A DNA stretch of 64,000 nucleotides from Methylobacterium fujisawaense (GCF_014138435.1 NZ_JACJIM010000003.1:558001-622000), one strand, 5' to 3'; counted from the first letter of the stretch, positions 30,907 to 42,370 are shown. A program made the numbers and translations. The notes: generated by a model not told the origin, from the sequence alone.

Positions 30907-31040
30907 CCCCCACCCACGCCCTCATCCTGAGGTGCTGCGCAGCAGCCGCGAAGGAGGGCTCCAGGGATCGCGCGGCCGGCTGGAGGCCTCCATCGAGGCC
31001 CGCTCACGCGGGCACCTCGGGACGAGGGCGCGGGTGGGCG
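30907..31040. repeat. Palindromic intergenic repeat, copy A
   Basis: Long imperfect inverted repeat. The left arm (30907-30933) carries CCTCATCCTGAGGTG and the right arm (31012-31040) its near-complement CACCTCGGGACGAGGG. A second nested pair, GGAGGGCTCCAG (30953-30964) / CTGGAGGCCTCC (30980-30991), lies inside. The same CCTCATCCTGAGGTG and GGAGGGCTCCAG blocks recur at 42371-42503. It is an intergenic REP- or MITE-like element between gatB and its upstream neighbours. Confidence 0.7.
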
Positions 31041-31081
31041 TGGATGTCGTCCGGTCACTTACGGGCGGCGTCGCGAAAAGA

Positions 31082-31381
31082 TCAAGCGCGGCGTCTGACC
31101 GCCTGCCGGGCGCCGTAGCCGAGGATGGCCCAGAGTAGAGCCGCGACGGCGCGCACCGGGAAAAAGGTCGGGCCGTCGCGGGTGATCGGCGCCGGCCAGG
31201 GGATGCCGGCGGCGCTGACCGCGTAGGAGAACAGCACCGAGAATCCGAGCGCCGCGATCGCCGCGATGAAGACCTTGCCGAACTGGCTGGCGGTCCAGCC
31301 GAGATAGACCGCCACCACGATCAGCGCCGGATCGAACCCGGCCCAGATCCAGATCGTCCAGGGGTAATAGGGGACGGTCAT
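31082..31381 (-). CDS. Small membrane protein coupled to gatA
   Basis: 99-residue protein with three hydrophobic helices: [37 protein letters not shown] and [18 protein letters not shown]. It ends in a short Arg-rich tail. Its ATG overlaps the gatA stop (ATGA on the minus strand), so it should be translated with gatA. No named family is recognised. A link to tRNA amidation is not implied by the fold; the coupling may be incidental. Confidence 0.7.
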   Translation of the reverse strand: MTVPYYPWTIWIWAGFDPALIVVAVYLGWTASQFGKVFIAAIAALGFSVLFSYAVSAAGIPWPAPITRDGPTFFPVRAVAALLWAILGYGARQAVRRRA

Positions 31382-32865
31382 GACCACCACGGCTCGGGCA
31401 GGACGGTGCGGCCCGCCGCTTCCTCGATCACCTGCGCGACCGCGAACAGCGTTTCTTCGTCGAAGGGCCGGCCGATGAGCTGGAGGCCGAGGGGCAGGCC
31501 CTGGCCATCGAGCCCCGCCGGCACGGCGATGCCCGGGAGGCCCGCCATGTTCACCGTCACGGTGAACACGTCGTTGAGGTACATCTCCACCGGGTCGGCC
31601 GAGGCCTTCTCGCCGATGCCGAAGGCGGCCGACGGCGTCGCCGGCGTGAGGATCGCGTCGACTCCGGCGGCGTAGGCCGCCTCGAAGTCACGCTTGATCA
31701 GCGTGCGGATCTTCTGCGCGCGGACGTAATAGGCGTCGTAGTAGCCGGCCGAGAGCACGTAGGTGCCGATCATGATCCGGCGCTTGACCTCGCGGCCGAA
31801 GCCGGCGGCCCGGGTGTTCTCGTACATCCCGGCGATGTCCTTGCCGGGCACGCGCAGGCCGTAGCGGACGCCGTCGTAGCGCGCGAGATTCGAGGAGGCT
31901 TCCGCCGGGGCCACGATGTAGTAGGCCGGCAGCGCGTAGGCGGTGTGCGGCAGCGAGATCTCCCGGATCGTCGCACCGGCTGCCTTGAGCCACGCGGCGC
32001 CCTCGTCCCAGAGCTTCTGGATCTCGGCGGGCATGCCGTCGACCCGGTACTCCTTCGGGATGCCGATGGTGAGGCCCTTCACGCCGCGCGACACGGCGGC
32101 TTCGAAATCGGGCACCGCCAGGTCGGTGCAGGTCGTATCCCGGGGATCGGGGCCCGCCATGGAGCCGAGGAGGATGGCGCAGTCGCGCACCGTCCGGGCG
32201 ATCGGGCCCGCCTGGTCGAGGGAGGAGGCGAAGGCCACAGTACCCCAGCGCGAGCACCGCCCGTAGGTCGGCTTGATCCCCACCGTGCCGGTGAAGGCGG
32301 CGGGCTGCCGGATGGAGCCGCCGGTATCGGTCGCGGTGGCGCCGAGGCAGAGCCGCGCGGCGACCGCCGCGGCGGAGCCGCCCGAGGAGCCGCCGGGCAC
32401 GATCTGCGTGTCCGATCCCTTGCGCCGCCAGGGCGAGACCACGTTGCCGTAGGCACTGGTCTCGTTGGACGAGCCCATGGCGAATTCGTCGAGATTGAGC
32501 TTCCCGAGCATCACGGCGCCGTCGCGCCACAGATTGGCCGACACGGCCGATTCGTAATGCGGCTCGAAGGTTTCGAGGATCTTGGAGCCCGCCGTGGTCG
32601 TCACGCCGTGCGTGCAGAACAGGTCCTTGATGCCGAGGGGGATGCCCTCGAGGGGGCGGCCCTCGCCCGATGCGATCTTCCGGTCGGAAGCCTCGGCCAT
32701 CGCCAGGGCGCGGTCCGGGGTCTCCCGGATATACGCGTTCAGGACGCGGGCCTTGGCCATGGCGTCGAGATGCGCCTGGGTCAGCTCGCGGGCCGAGATC
32801 CGCTTCGCCTTCAGGGCATCGCGCGCTTCGGCCAGGGTGAGTTCGTTCGGATCCACGCTGTTCAC
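31378..32865 (-). CDS. gatA: Asp-tRNA(Asn)/Glu-tRNA(Gln) amidotransferase subunit A
   Basis: Glutaminase subunit of GatCAB, which releases ammonia from glutamine for the amidation step in GatB. The 495 residues belong to the amidase-signature family. The catalytic Lys is in [17 protein letters not shown], the serine-rich loop is [14 protein letters not shown], and the nucleophilic Ser region is [14 protein letters not shown]. This gives the full Ser-cisSer-Lys set. gatC lies 69 bases upstream, and the downstream membrane-protein gene overlaps its stop. Confidence 0.96.
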   Translation of the reverse strand: MNSVDPNELTLAEARDALKAKRISARELTQAHLDAMAKARVLNAYIRETPDRALAMAEASDRKIASGEGRPLEGIPLGIKDLFCTHGVTTTAGSKILETFEPHYESAVSANLWRDGAVMLGKLNLDEFAMGSSNETSAYGNVVSPWRRKGSDTQIVPGGSSGGSAAAVAARLCLGATATDTGGSIRQPAAFTGTVGIKPTYGRCSRWGTVAFASSLDQAGPIARTVRDCAILLGSMAGPDPRDTTCTDLAVPDFEAAVSRGVKGLTIGIPKEYRVDGMPAEIQKLWDEGAAWLKAAGATIREISLPHTAYALPAYYIVAPAEASSNLARYDGVRYGLRVPGKDIAGMYENTRAAGFGREVKRRIMIGTYVLSAGYYDAYYVRAQKIRTLIKRDFEAAYAAGVDAILTPATPSAAFGIGEKASADPVEMYLNDVFTVTVNMAGLPGIAVPAGLDGQGLPLGLQLIGRPFDEETLFAVAQVIEEAAGRTVLPEPWWS

Positions 32866-32934
32866 GTCCCCGCGCGCGCTGTCGCGCGCCTGCCCGCCAG
32901 AAATCCGGTCCGCAAGGTCCGGGCCGTCCTCGGC

Positions 32935-33222
32935 CTACTCGACCACCTTCGGGACCAGGAAGTAATTGTCCTCGGTCTCGGGCGCGTTGGCGACGACGTC
33001 GGCGGCGCGGCCGCCCTCGGTGACGACGTCCTCACGCTTCTTCATCGCCATCGGCGTCACCGAGGTCATCGGCTCGACGCCCGTGACGTCGACCGTGCCG
33101 AGTTGCTCGACAAAGGCCAGGATGGCGTTCAGCTCGCCCTGCAGCGGCCCGACTTCGTCGTCGGTGACCGCGATCCGCGCCAGATGCGCGATGCGCCGAA
33201 CCGTCTTCTCGTCGACCGACAT
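32935..33222 (-). CDS. gatC: Asp-tRNA(Asn)/Glu-tRNA(Gln) amidotransferase subunit C
   Basis: 95-residue linker subunit that stabilises GatA and GatB. It has the N-terminal helix [20 protein letters not shown], the [22 protein letters not shown] belt and the C-terminal [14 protein letters not shown] that packs on the partner. It is the first gene of the gatC-gatA-membrane protein-gatB block on the minus strand, preceded by an AGGGACG ribosome site and a candidate promoter. Confidence 0.95.
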   Translation of the reverse strand: MSVDEKTVRRIAHLARIAVTDDEVGPLQGELNAILAFVEQLGTVDVTGVEPMTSVTPMAMKKREDVVTEGGRAADVVANAPETEDNYFLVPKVVE

Positions 33223-33270
33223 GCCGTCCCGTTCGTCCCTGCCCGGGAGCACTCTCCCGAAGTCGGTCGG

Positions 33271-33300
33271 GCTATAGCATCGGCGCTCGACGCGCTGCAA
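33271..33300 (-). promoter_or_regulatory. Candidate promoter for gatC
   Basis: On the minus strand TTGCAG (33300-33295) and TATAGC (33276-33271) are 18 bases apart, about 50 bases upstream of the gatC start codon. This is a reasonable sigma-70-type match for a high-GC alphaproteobacterium. Confidence 0.45.
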
Positions 33301-33405
33301 CGCGGGTCGAAGCGGGCGGAAGGCCGGCGTGCCGGAGCAGACGAAGGCCGGCCCTGGCGACGTCACCGGGACCGAACCCGCAGGCCGACACTCGTGTGGG
33401 GCCGA

Positions 33406-33546
33406 TCAGGTCACGACGTGGTGGGGCGTCACCGACATCTCGATGGTGATTCCCGGTTGCCGGACCGGCTGGATCATGGCTTGGGTGAAGCCCGCGACCA
33501 GGATCTCGAAGGCGAGGAGCAGCATCCAGCGGTGCTTGCGCGGCAT
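33406..33546 (-). CDS. Possible short membrane peptide
   Basis: 46-codon frame encoding MPRKHRWMLLLAFEILVAGF and a short polar tail. It has a basic N-terminus and one hydrophobic helix, like a signal-anchored peptide or a bare signal peptide. There is no clear ribosome binding site, and an in-frame ATG at 33600 would extend it. It sits alone in the 500-base gap between gatC and the SMI1-like gene. Coding is doubtful; it could be chance. Confidence 0.3.
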   Translation of the reverse strand: MPRKHRWMLLLAFEILVAGFTQAMIQPVRQPGITIEMSVTPHHVVT

Positions 33547-33718
33547 CGCCCGCCGATATCCGGACGGTGCGGAACAGGAGAGCTGGCCGTTCGTCGACAA
33601 GGCGGGCCCCTACAGTGTGGTTTAACGGAACATTAACCTACCTAGACGCGAACGGCTCCGCGCGCACCGGGGGCGATCTGCGCAGGAGCTGAAGCCTGTG
33701 GACGGTGGAGCGGGATCG

Positions 33719-34288
33719 ATGTGGGAGCAGGTTTTCGCGGATCTCGCGCCGGGCTTCGTGCCGGACGAAGGGGCTCTCGACCGTGCGGCGGCGAATCTCG
33801 GCTTTCCGCTGCCGGCCTCCTATCGCGCCTTCTGCCGGACCTGCGGCGTCGGCCTCGCGGGGGGACAGTTCCGCATCGCCGTGCCGGCGCCGTTCGCGGC
33901 CTGCGATCTGGTGACCCAGGCGGGGCTCATCGCCCACAGCGTCGGTGCCGCCGTCGCCATGTTGGAAGAGGGCGCGGAGCCGCACCGCTTCGATGTCGAG
34001 GGCGGCGAAGCGAGCGTCGTCGAGCGCGCCTGCTTCTTCGGCGCGGGCGAGGATGGCAGCTTCCTGTTTTGGGACGTCTCCGGGACGGACGGCGAGTACG
34101 ACGTCTGGCTGCTCGCGCCCGATCTGGAGACGGTGCGGTTCGGCGGCGAGAGCCTCGACGATTTCTTCACCCGGGTCGCCGCGCCGTCCGCGGCGCTGGT
34201 TCTGGGGCCGGGCGCGGAGCCCCTCCCCGCCCGGTTCGAGGGTATTGCCGAGGCCACCCTGGCGCGCACCGCACAGGCGGAGTCATGA
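33719..34288 (+). CDS. SMI1/KNR4-like (SUKH) protein
   Basis: 189-residue cytosolic protein with a SUKH-type pattern. The N-terminus has the helix-turn [27 protein letters not shown], the middle has [34 protein letters not shown], and the end has [18 protein letters not shown] proteins are often immunity proteins to contact-dependent or polymorphic toxins, but also occur in housekeeping contexts. No toxin gene lies nearby. GGTGGAGCGGG precedes this ATG, and a GTG at 33698 with AGGAG upstream is an alternative. The stop overlaps the ruvX ATG (ATGA). Confidence 0.65.
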   Translation: MWEQVFADLAPGFVPDEGALDRAAANLGFPLPASYRAFCRTCGVGLAGGQFRIAVPAPFAACDLVTQAGLIAHSVGAAVAMLEEGAEPHRFDVEGGEASVVERACFFGAGEDGSFLFWDVSGTDGEYDVWLLAPDLETVRFGGESLDDFFTRVAAPSAALVLGPGAEPLPARFEGIAEATLARTAQAES

Positions 34289-34791
34289 ACTTCGACGCGA
34301 TCCGCGCCTTCGCGGCCGAGTCCCGCGGCGGCGCCCGGTTGATCGGCATCGATCTCGGCACCAAGACGATCGGGCTCGCCCTGTCGGATCTCGGCCGCCA
34401 GATCGCGACACCCCTGGAGACGATCCGCCGGGTGAAGTTCACCCCCGACGCGCAGCGGCTCGCGACCCTCTGCCGGCAGCACGCGGTCGGCGGCCTGGTG
34501 GTCGGGCTGCCGCTCAACATGGATGGCAGCGAGGGGCCGCGGGTGCAGTCGACCCGCGCCTTCATGCGCAACCTCGCGCCGATCCTCCCCCTGCCCCACG
34601 TCTTCTTCGACGAGCGTCTCTCGACCGCCGTGGTCACGCGCGCGCTGATCGAAGCCGACGCCTCGCGGGCGCGGCGCGGCGAACTCGTGGACAAGCTCGC
34701 CGCCGCCTACATCCTGCAGGGCTGCCTCGACGTCATGCGCAATCTCGCCGACGCCGATGCCGACACCGAGGACGATTTCCTCAGCGACTGA
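34285..34791 (+). CDS. ruvX: Putative Holliday junction resolvase / pre-16S rRNA nuclease
   Basis: YqgF/RuvX-type RNase H-fold nuclease implicated in pre-16S rRNA 5' maturation and in recombination. The 168 residues contain the first acidic motif [30 protein letters not shown], the second motif [10 protein letters not shown], and [14 protein letters not shown] with the last acidic residue. Its ATG lies inside the stop of the SUKH-like gene. Its 3' end overlaps the convergent dprA gene by 11 bases. Confidence 0.92.
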   Translation: MNFDAIRAFAAESRGGARLIGIDLGTKTIGLALSDLGRQIATPLETIRRVKFTPDAQRLATLCRQHAVGGLVVGLPLNMDGSEGPRVQSTRAFMRNLAPILPLPHVFFDERLSTAVVTRALIEADASRARRGELVDKLAAAYILQGCLDVMRNLADADADTEDDFLSD

Positions 34792-36004
34792 CCAGGGAGA
34801 CCGTGCCGCTGCCGTGGCGCTCGATCCGTCCGTCGAGCTCCAGTTCCAGCAGCACGCTCTGCACGGTCCGGGCGCCGACCCCGGCGCTCCGGGCCAGCTC
34901 GTCGGTGCCCACCGGGCTCGGGCCGAGCAGGGCGACGATCCGCGCCCGGTCATCCGCGGGCTGGGGCGGCTCGTCTTCGCAGACGGGGCGGCCGGCAGTC
35001 TCGCGGTCGGGCCACAGCGGGACCGGATCGCAATCCGCGCCGGCCGCGTCGAACTCGATCTCGTCCCAGAAATCCGGCTGCTCGGCGAGGTCCGGCCGAC
35101 CGCGCGCCGGCGCCGCCTCCGCGTCCGGGCCGCGCTCGATGATCGGGCCCAGCACCTCGACGACGTGGGCGACCTCGGAGACGAGGGTGGCGCCCTGGCG
35201 GATCAGGTCGTTGGTGCCCTCGGCGCGCGGGTCCAGCGGCGAGCCCGGGACCGCGAAGACCTCCCGGTTCTGCTCCAGGGCGTAGCGAGCCGTGATCAGC
35301 GAGCCGGAGCGGCGGGCGGCCTCCACCACGACGGTCCCGTAGGACAGGCCGGAGATGATCCGGTTGCGCCGCGGGAAGTCGCGTCCGCGGGGCTCCCAGC
35401 CCATAGGCATCTCGGCGAGGACGGCACCGCCCTCCCCCAGGATCGCCTCGACCAGGGCCGCGTGGCTCGCCGGGTAGATCCGATCCTGGCCGCCCGCCAT
35501 CACGGCGATGGTTCCTGTCGGAAGGCTGGCCCTGTGCGCCCGGGCGTCGATCCCGCGGGCGAGGCCCGAGACCACCGTCAGGCCGGCTTCGCCGAGGCCG
35601 CGGGCCAGCCGCTCCGTGAAGGCGAGCCCTGCCGTCGAGGCGTTGCGCGAACCGACGAGCGCAACGGCCGGCCGGTTCAGGATGCCGGCACCGCGCAGGG
35701 CCAGGAGCGGCGGCGCCGCGTCGACCTGCGCGAGGAGCCGGGGGTAGTCCGCCTCGCCCGTGGCGATCAGCCGGCCGTCGAGGCGGGCGAGCGCCGCGAT
35801 CTCGGCCTCGGCTTCGCTGCGCGTCGGAGGCGTGATCCGCCGACCCTGGCGGCCTGCGAGATCCGGAAGGGCGTCCAGGGCGGCCGCCGCGCCGCCGAAC
35901 CGGTTCACCAGCCTCCGGAAGGTGCGCGGCCCGACGCCCTCGGTCCGGATCAGCCGCAGCCAGTCGAGCCGCTGCGCGTCGGTGAGCTGCATGCACTTCC
36001 CCAA
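34781..36004 (-). CDS. dprA: DNA-processing protein DprA
   Basis: Single-stranded-DNA-binding protein that loads RecA during natural transformation. The 407 residues show an N-terminal helical SAM-like region, the Rossmann core with [70 protein letters not shown] and [23 protein letters not shown]-terminal winged helix (from [21 protein letters not shown]) follows. An in-frame ATG 12 bases downstream is an alternative start. It closes the hisB-to-dprA minus-strand block, 24 bases after plsY. Confidence 0.94.
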   Translation of the reverse strand: MGKCMQLTDAQRLDWLRLIRTEGVGPRTFRRLVNRFGGAAAALDALPDLAGRQGRRITPPTRSEAEAEIAALARLDGRLIATGEADYPRLLAQVDAAPPLLALRGAGILNRPAVALVGSRNASTAGLAFTERLARGLGEAGLTVVSGLARGIDARAHRASLPTGTIAVMAGGQDRIYPASHAALVEAILGEGGAVLAEMPMGWEPRGRDFPRRNRIISGLSYGTVVVEAARRSGSLITARYALEQNREVFAVPGSPLDPRAEGTNDLIRQGATLVSEVAHVVEVLGPIIERGPDAEAAPARGRPDLAEQPDFWDEIEFDAAGADCDPVPLWPDRETAGRPVCEDEPPQPADDRARIVALLGPSPVGTDELARSAGVGARTVQSVLLELELDGRIERHGSGTVSLVSR

Positions 36005-36028
36005 GGTCCGCGCGTGGCGCGCGTGCGC

Positions 36029-36634
36029 TCAGCCTTTCTGGCCGATGCGCCCCTCGGTGCCGTTTGCGAGCCGGCGGATGTTGGGCGCGTGCTTCCACCA
36101 TAGCAGCACGGCCAAGATGAGGAACAGCAAAGCTTGGGTCGGCGCGCCGAGAGCCCACAGGGCCAAGGGTGTCGCCGCGGATGCCGCAAGTGCCGCCAGC
36201 GACGAATACTTGAGCGCGAAGGCGAGCCCGAGCCAGATCGCTGCAAAGAGACCGAGCGCCGCGGCATTGAAGGCCAGGAGCACGCCGATGAATGTCGCGA
36301 CACCCTTGCCGCCTTTGAATCCGAGCCAGATGGGGAACAGGTGCCCCAGGAACGCACCGAGCCCCGCGGCGAGCGCCGCACCCTCGCCCAGGTTCTTGGC
36401 GAGCAAGACGGCGATGGTTCCCTTGAGGGCGTCACCCAGCAGGGTCGCCGCGGCAAGGCCCTTGCGGCCGGTCCGCAGCACGTTGGTGGCGCCGATATTG
36501 CCCGAGCCGATGGCCCGTACGTCGCCGAGGCCGGCGAATTTGGTCAGAATCAGCCCGAACGGAATCGAGCCCAGGGCGTAGCCGAGGGCGAGGCCGCCGA
36601 GGGCGGCCGGTGTCGCGAGATCGGGAAGCATCAT
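36029..36634 (-). CDS. plsY: Glycerol-3-phosphate acyltransferase PlsY
   Basis: Inner-membrane enzyme that transfers acyl from acyl-phosphate to glycerol-3-phosphate, the first step in phospholipid synthesis. The 201 residues carry all three family motifs: [11 protein letters not shown] (22-32), [14 protein letters not shown] (41-54) and [18 protein letters not shown] (97-114). About five membrane helices are present. The ATG overlaps the pyrC-like stop (ATGATG with TGA), so translation is coupled. Confidence 0.95.
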   Translation of the reverse strand: MMLPDLATPAALGGLALGYALGSIPFGLILTKFAGLGDVRAIGSGNIGATNVLRTGRKGLAAATLLGDALKGTIAVLLAKNLGEGAALAAGLGAFLGHLFPIWLGFKGGKGVATFIGVLLAFNAAALGLFAAIWLGLAFALKYSSLAALAASAATPLALWALGAPTQALLFLILAVLLWWKHAPNIRRLANGTEGRIGQKG

Positions 36635-37935
36635 GCGGCGGCCGCGAGATCGTCGACCGCGTGGACGATCCGTCCGCCGACCAGCGTCAGCACCGCCGCG
36701 CCCTGGAGGCGCGCCTCGTCGAACGGGGAATTCTTGGAGCGCGACTTCAGCCGGCGCTTGTCGAGGACGTAGGGCAGATCGGGATCGATCAGGACCAGGT
36801 CGGCGGGGGCACCAACCGCCAGCCGGCCAGCCTCGCGGCCGAGGATCCGCGCCGGGTTCACGGTGAGCGCGGCGATAAGCTTGGGCAGCGCCAGGTCGCC
36901 GGTATGGACGAGGCGCATCGCGGCGCCAAGCAGGGTCTCGATGCCCAGTGCCCCGTCCGCCGCCTCGGCGAAGGGCAGGCGCTTGGTCTCGACGTCCTGC
37001 GGGTTGTGATCCGACACGACGACGTCGATCACACCCTCGTCCAGGGCGCGCACCACCGCCTGCCGGTCGGTCTCGTGGCGCAGGGGCGGCGAGAGCCGGC
37101 AGAAGGTGCGGTAATGGCCGATGTCGTTCTCGTTGAGGACGAGGTTGTTCACCGAGACGCCGCAGGTCACCGGCAGGCCGTCCTGCTTCGCCCGCCGGAC
37201 GATCTCGACCGAATCGGCGCAGGAGATCATCGCCGCGTGGTAGCGGGCGCCGGTGAGCCGTACGAGGCGGATGTCCCGCTCCAGCATCACGGTCTCCGCC
37301 TCGCGGGGGATCCCCATCAGCCCGAGGCGCGAGGCGAGCTCGCCCTCGTTCATCACGCCCTCGGCGACGAGAGACGCTTCCTCCACGTGCTGCACGATCA
37401 GGGCGTCGAAATCCCGGGCGTAGGTCAAGGCGCGGCGCAGCACCTGGGCGTTCGCCACGGCCCGGAGCCCGTCCGTGAAGGCGACCGCGCCGGCCTCCTT
37501 GAGCAAACCGAACTCGGTCATCTCCCGGCCGGCAAGCCCCTTGGTGATGGCGGCCGCCGGCAGGACGTTGACGCTCGCCGTGTCGCGGGCGCGGCGGAGC
37601 ACGAAATCGACGATGGCCGGCTCGTCGATCACCGGGTTGGTGTCGGGCATGCAGACGAGCGTCGTGACGCCGCCCGCGGCCGCCGCGGCGCTCGCCGAGG
37701 CCAGGGTCTCGCGGTGCTCGGCCCCCGGCTCGCCCACGAAGGCGCGCATGTCGATCAGCCCGGGGGTCAGCACGCGGCCCGCGCAATCGACGCGCTTCGC
37801 GTCGGCCGGGGCACCCGGCGCCGCGCCGGCGGCGATGTCGGCGATGCGGCCGTCCCGTACCAGCACCGCGCCGGCGGTCTCGTGGCCGGTTTCGGGATCG
37901 AGGAGGTTGGCGTTCGCCAGAAGATAGCTGCTCAC
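36631..37935 (-). CDS. pyrC: Dihydroorotase-family protein lacking metal ligands
   Basis: 434-residue amidohydrolase of the type I dihydroorotase family, normally closing carbamoyl-aspartate to dihydroorotate in pyrimidine synthesis. The fold is intact ([59 protein letters not shown]). However, the metal-binding HxH at 64-66 is R-A-F, and the histidine of the HxxHxS motif is M236 (RYHAAMIS). H183 and D309 remain. It therefore resembles the non-catalytic PyrC' partners that hold aspartate transcarbamoylase in pseudomonads. No pyrB lies adjacent. Its GTG start overlaps the hisF stop (GTGA), and its stop overlaps the plsY start. Confidence 0.85.
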
Positions 37936-38735
37936 AGGGGCGCCCTCGCGGAAGAGGCCGGGCCGTCGAGGCGCATGGCGAGGCCGGCTGCCGCCATGTG
38001 CGCCTTCGCCTCGGCGACGCTCGCCTGCCCGAAATGGAAGATGGAGGCCGCCAGCACGGCGCTGGCGCCGCCCTCGGCCACGCCGGCCACGAGGTCGTCG
38101 AGGCCGCCGACGCCGCCCGAGGCGATCACCGGCACGGTGACGGCGTCGCTGATCGCCCGCGTCAGCGCGAGGTCGTAGCCGGAGCGGGTGCCGTCCTTGT
38201 CCATGGAGGTCACGAGCAGCTCGCCGGCGCCCTTCTCGGCCACCAGCCGCGCGAAGGCCACGGCGTCGATCCCCGTCGGGTCGCGGCCGCCATGGGTGAA
38301 GATCTCCCAGGCGGCCGGCGCGCCGGGCGGCGAGACGCGCTTGGCGTCGATCGCGACGACGATGCACTGCGCGCCGAACTTCTCGGCGGCCCGGGCCACG
38401 AGGTCGGGATCCTTCACGGCCGCGGTGTTGATCGCGACCTTGTCGGCGCCGGCCAGCAGCAGGGCGCGGACGTCCTCGACGGTGCGCACGCCGCCGCCCA
38501 CGGTGAGCGGCATGAAGCAGGCCTCGGCGGTGCGGCTGACGATGTCGAGCAGCGTGCCGCGGGCCTCGCGGCTCGCCGTGATGTCGAGGAAGCACAGCTC
38601 GTCGGCGCCGGCCGCGTCGTAGACCTTGGCGGCCTCGACGGGATCGCCGGCGTCGCGCAGACCCTCGAAGCGCACGCCCTTCACGACGCGCCCGTCCTTC
38701 ACGTCGAGGCAGGGGATGATGCGGGTCTTCAGCAC
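37932..38735 (-). CDS. hisF: Imidazole glycerol phosphate synthase, cyclase subunit
   Basis: (Beta-alpha)8 barrel subunit that combines PRFAR with ammonia from HisH to give IGP and AICAR in histidine biosynthesis. The 267 residues start [23 protein letters not shown] and contain [43 protein letters not shown] and [33 protein letters not shown]. It follows hisA by 32 bases, and its stop overlaps the GTG of the dihydroorotase-family gene. Confidence 0.97.
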
Positions 38736-38767
38736 GGGCGCCGTCTCATATCGCAGGCCTCAGACTA

Positions 38768-39511
38768 TCACGCGGCCGGGCCGCGCGCCGCAGCGATCGC
38801 CGCCAGGGCCGCTTCCGGATCGATGCGGCCGTCGTAGAGTGCCCGGCCCGTGATCGCGCCGGCGATCAGCGCGCAATCCGGCTGCAGCAGCCGGTGCACG
38901 TCGTCGATCGACGCGAGGCCGCCCGAGGCGATCACCGGGATGCGCACGGCCTCTGCGAGTGCCAGGGTCATCTCGACGTTGAGGCCCTTCAGGATGCCAT
39001 CGCGGGCGATGTCGGTGTAGATGATCGCCGCGACGCCCGCGTCCTCGAACCGGCGCCCCAGCTCCTCCGCAGTCATGCTGGAGGTCTGGGCCCAGCCCTC
39101 GACCGCGACGCGGCCGTCCTTGGCGTCGATCCCGACCGCGATCTTGCCCGGATACTTGCGGGCGGCCTCCCGGACGAAGCCGGGATCGCGCACCGCCGCG
39201 GTGCCGATGATCGCCCGGGCGACGCCCTTGCTCAGCCAGCCCTCCAGAGTCTTCATCTCGCGGATGCCGCCGCCGAGCTGGACCGGGATCTTCACCCGCG
39301 CGAGGATGGCGTCGACGGCCTCCGCGTTCCGCGGCGCGCCCGCGAAGGCGCCGTCGAGATCGACCACGTGGAGCCAGGAGAAGCCCTGCGCCTCGAAGAT
39401 CGCGGCCTGTGCGGCCGGATCGTCGCCGAAGACCTTGGCCTGCGCCATGTCCCCCTGGATGAGGCGGACGCAACGCCCCTCTTTCAGGTCGATCGCCGGG
39501 TACAGGATCAC
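38768..39511 (-). CDS. hisA: ProFAR isomerase
   Basis: Phosphoribosylformimino-AICAR ribotide isomerase, an Amadori rearrangement in histidine synthesis. The 247 residues start [22 protein letters not shown], with the catalytic aspartates in AIDLK and in the VYTD-type [34 protein letters not shown] and [15 protein letters not shown] form the phosphate sites. It sits between hisH and hisF in the same orientation. Confidence 0.97.
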   Translation of the reverse strand: MILYPAIDLKEGRCVRLIQGDMAQAKVFGDDPAAQAAIFEAQGFSWLHVVDLDGAFAGAPRNAEAVDAILARVKIPVQLGGGIREMKTLEGWLSKGVARAIIGTAAVRDPGFVREAARKYPGKIAVGIDAKDGRVAVEGWAQTSSMTAEELGRRFEDAGVAAIIYTDIARDGILKGLNVEMTLALAEAVRIPVIASGGLASIDDVHRLLQPDCALIAGAITGRALYDGRIDPEAALAAIAAARGPAA

Positions 39512-39548
39512 GGGCGCTTCTGTCCTTCTTGCCTGGGCCGAACGGCGC

Positions 39549-40208
39549 TCACGGGCGCCAGTTCAGGAAGTTGGCGATGAGCGCGAGGCCCAGCCGCTGG
39601 CTCTTCTCGGGGTGGAACTGCGTGCCGGCGACATTGTCGCGGGCGACGAGGGCGGTGACCGGGCCACCGTACTCGGCGCGCGCCACCACGTCGTCCGGGC
39701 GTTCCGCATTGAGCGCGTAGCTGTGCACGAAATAGGCGTGCAGCCCGTCATCGCCGGTGGGAATGCCGGCGAGCAGGGGATGGTCGCGCTCGGTCCGCAG
39801 GGTGTTCCAGCCCATATGGGGGACCTTCAGGGTCGGATCCGACGGCCGGATCGGACCGACATCGCCGGGAATCCAGCCGAGGCCCGGCGTCGTGGTATAT
39901 TCCAGCCCGCGGGTCGCCAGGAGCTGCATCCCCACGCAGATCCCGAGGAACGGGCGCCCCGCCTCGTGCGCGACCTGGGTCATCGCCTCGACCATGCCGG
40001 GGACGGCATCGAGCCCGCGGCGGCAATCCGCGAAGGCGCCGACACCGGGCAGCACGACGCGGTCGGCCGCGGCCACCACCTCCGGATCCGAGGTCAGGCA
40101 GATCCGCGCATCGCGCCCGCTTTCGCGGGCGGCGCGCTCGAAAGCCTTGGCGGCGGAATGGAGGTTGCCCGACCCGTAATCGATGATCGCGACGGTCTCG
40201 GTGCTCAT
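39549..40208 (-). CDS. hisH: Imidazole glycerol phosphate synthase, glutaminase subunit
   Basis: Class I glutamine amidotransferase that supplies ammonia to HisF. The 219 residues show [19 protein letters not shown] at the start, the oxyanion loop VLPGVGAF, the nucleophile Cys91 in [12 protein letters not shown], and the His199/Glu201 dyad in TQFHPEKSQ. It is spaced 37 bases from hisA and 19 bases from the DUF2628 gene. Confidence 0.97.
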   Translation of the reverse strand: MSTETVAIIDYGSGNLHSAAKAFERAARESGRDARICLTSDPEVVAAADRVVLPGVGAFADCRRGLDAVPGMVEAMTQVAHEAGRPFLGICVGMQLLATRGLEYTTTPGLGWIPGDVGPIRPSDPTLKVPHMGWNTLRTERDHPLLAGIPTGDDGLHAYFVHSYALNAERPDDVVARAEYGGPVTALVARDNVAGTQFHPEKSQRLGLALIANFLNWRP

Positions 40209-40227
40209 GCGCGTCTCGCCCGGACTC

Positions 40228-40713
40228 TCACCGGGCGCCTTCCTGGGCGGGGAACAGCCCGATCACCGGCTCGGACCGCCGGCTGGGACCGCTCGGGAAC
40301 GGGGCCCGCGGCGTTGTCGTGCTGGCTTCGAGCCAGCGGTTCAGGGCCCGCGCCTCGGCCTCCTCGGGCGTCGCGGCGATGACCGCGTCACGCGCCGGCC
40401 AGCCGCGCCGGGCTAGGGTCCAGCGGCGGAGGCTCGACGCTTCGAGGCCGATCAGCCAAGCGGCCAGCAGGGAGACGATCAAGCCGGCACCGGTCGGCAA
40501 CCCGAGCACGAAGCCGGCCGCGGCCAATGCCACGAGGCCGACGAGGACGATCAGGGCGGCGAGCCAGAGGCGGTGAAACAGGAACCACAGCACCGTGAAG
40601 GCGAAGGCCGGCCAGGAAAAGCCGTCCCGCACCAGCACGGCCCGGTCGAGTTCGACCGACTCGCCCGGCCGCGCATCGGCCGGCAGGTGGAGCGTGTAGC
40701 TGCGCATCCGCAT
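40228..40713 (-). CDS. DUF2628 family membrane protein inside the his operon
   Basis: 161-residue protein. A short soluble N-terminus is followed by [20 protein letters not shown] and two further hydrophobic helices (about residues 34-90), and a soluble tail. It matches the DUF2628 pattern of small inner-membrane proteins of unknown role. GGAG lies about 9 bases upstream of the first ATG. It is embedded between hisB and hisH in the same direction, as in related alphaproteobacteria, but nothing indicates a part in histidine synthesis. Confidence 0.8.
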   Translation of the reverse strand: MRMRSYTLHLPADARPGESVELDRAVLVRDGFSWPAFAFTVLWFLFHRLWLAALIVLVGLVALAAAGFVLGLPTGAGLIVSLLAAWLIGLEASSLRRWTLARRGWPARDAVIAATPEEAEARALNRWLEASTTTPRAPFPSGPSRRSEPVIGLFPAQEGAR

Positions 40714-40780
40714 CGCGAAACTCCGACAGCGTGCGCCGCGACGGCCGCGTGGCCGATCCGGGCGCCCGGCGACAACAGGT

Positions 40781-41368
40781 CTACAGGGAGCCCTTGGTGG
40801 AGGGAACGCGCCCCTCCTCCCGCGGATCGATCGCCACGGCCTTCCGCAAGGCCCGGGCCAGCCCCTTGTAGCAGCTCTCCGCGATGTGGTGGGCGTTGTC
40901 GCCGTAGAGAGTCTCCACGTGGAGGGTCAGGCCGGCATTCATCGCGAAGGCCTGGAACCACTCGCGCACCAGCTCGGTGTCGAAGGTCCCGATCTTCTCC
41001 ACGCGGAAGGCGGTGCGGAACACCAGGAACGGACGACCCGAGATGTCGACGCAGACCCGGGTCAGCGCCTCGTCCATCGGCAGGTGGATGTCGGCGTAGC
41101 GCGTGACGCCGCGCTTGTCGCCGAGTGCCTTGGCGAAGGCCTGGCCCAGGGCGATGCCGCAATCCTCGGCCGAGTGGTGCTGGTCGATATGCAGGTCGCC
41201 CACGACCTTCACGTCCAGGTCGAACAGGGCGTGCCGCGCCAGCAGATCCAGCATGTGGTCGAGGAAGCCGATCCCGGTGGCAATATTGGATCGCCCGGTC
41301 CCGTCGAGATGGACGGTGACCGCGATATCGGTTTCCGCGGTCTTCCGGCTGATGGAGGCGCTGCGCAT
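40781..41368 (-). CDS. hisB: Imidazoleglycerol-phosphate dehydratase
   Basis: Manganese enzyme that dehydrates IGP to imidazole-acetol phosphate. The 195 residues are the monofunctional form without the phosphatase domain. Metal-binding signatures are [65 protein letters not shown] (helix before the second site) and [20 protein letters not shown]. It is the first histidine gene of the minus-strand operon, 84 bases after the mtnP stop. Confidence 0.97.
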   Translation of the reverse strand: MRSASISRKTAETDIAVTVHLDGTGRSNIATGIGFLDHMLDLLARHALFDLDVKVVGDLHIDQHHSAEDCGIALGQAFAKALGDKRGVTRYADIHLPMDEALTRVCVDISGRPFLVFRTAFRVEKIGTFDTELVREWFQAFAMNAGLTLHVETLYGDNAHHIAESCYKGLARALRKAVAIDPREEGRVPSTKGSL

Positions 41369-41452
41369 TTCGGTCTGGACTTCGCGTCTGGGGCGGCCGC
41401 GGCCGCCCGCGCCTTCTAGAGGGACTCGCCGCCGAATGGAAAGGGCGGCCGG

Positions 41453-42328
<876 letters not shown>

Positions 42329-42370
42329 GAAGGTATTCCCCTGGTCGCGCAGCACATAACGGCCGCCTGA

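Noticed and set aside
37932..38595. Apparent in-frame extension of the pyrC-like gene into hisF, suggesting a fusion
   Set aside because: The extension is another reading frame of hisF. The GTG at 37935 overlaps the hisF stop and gives the normal family N-terminus.
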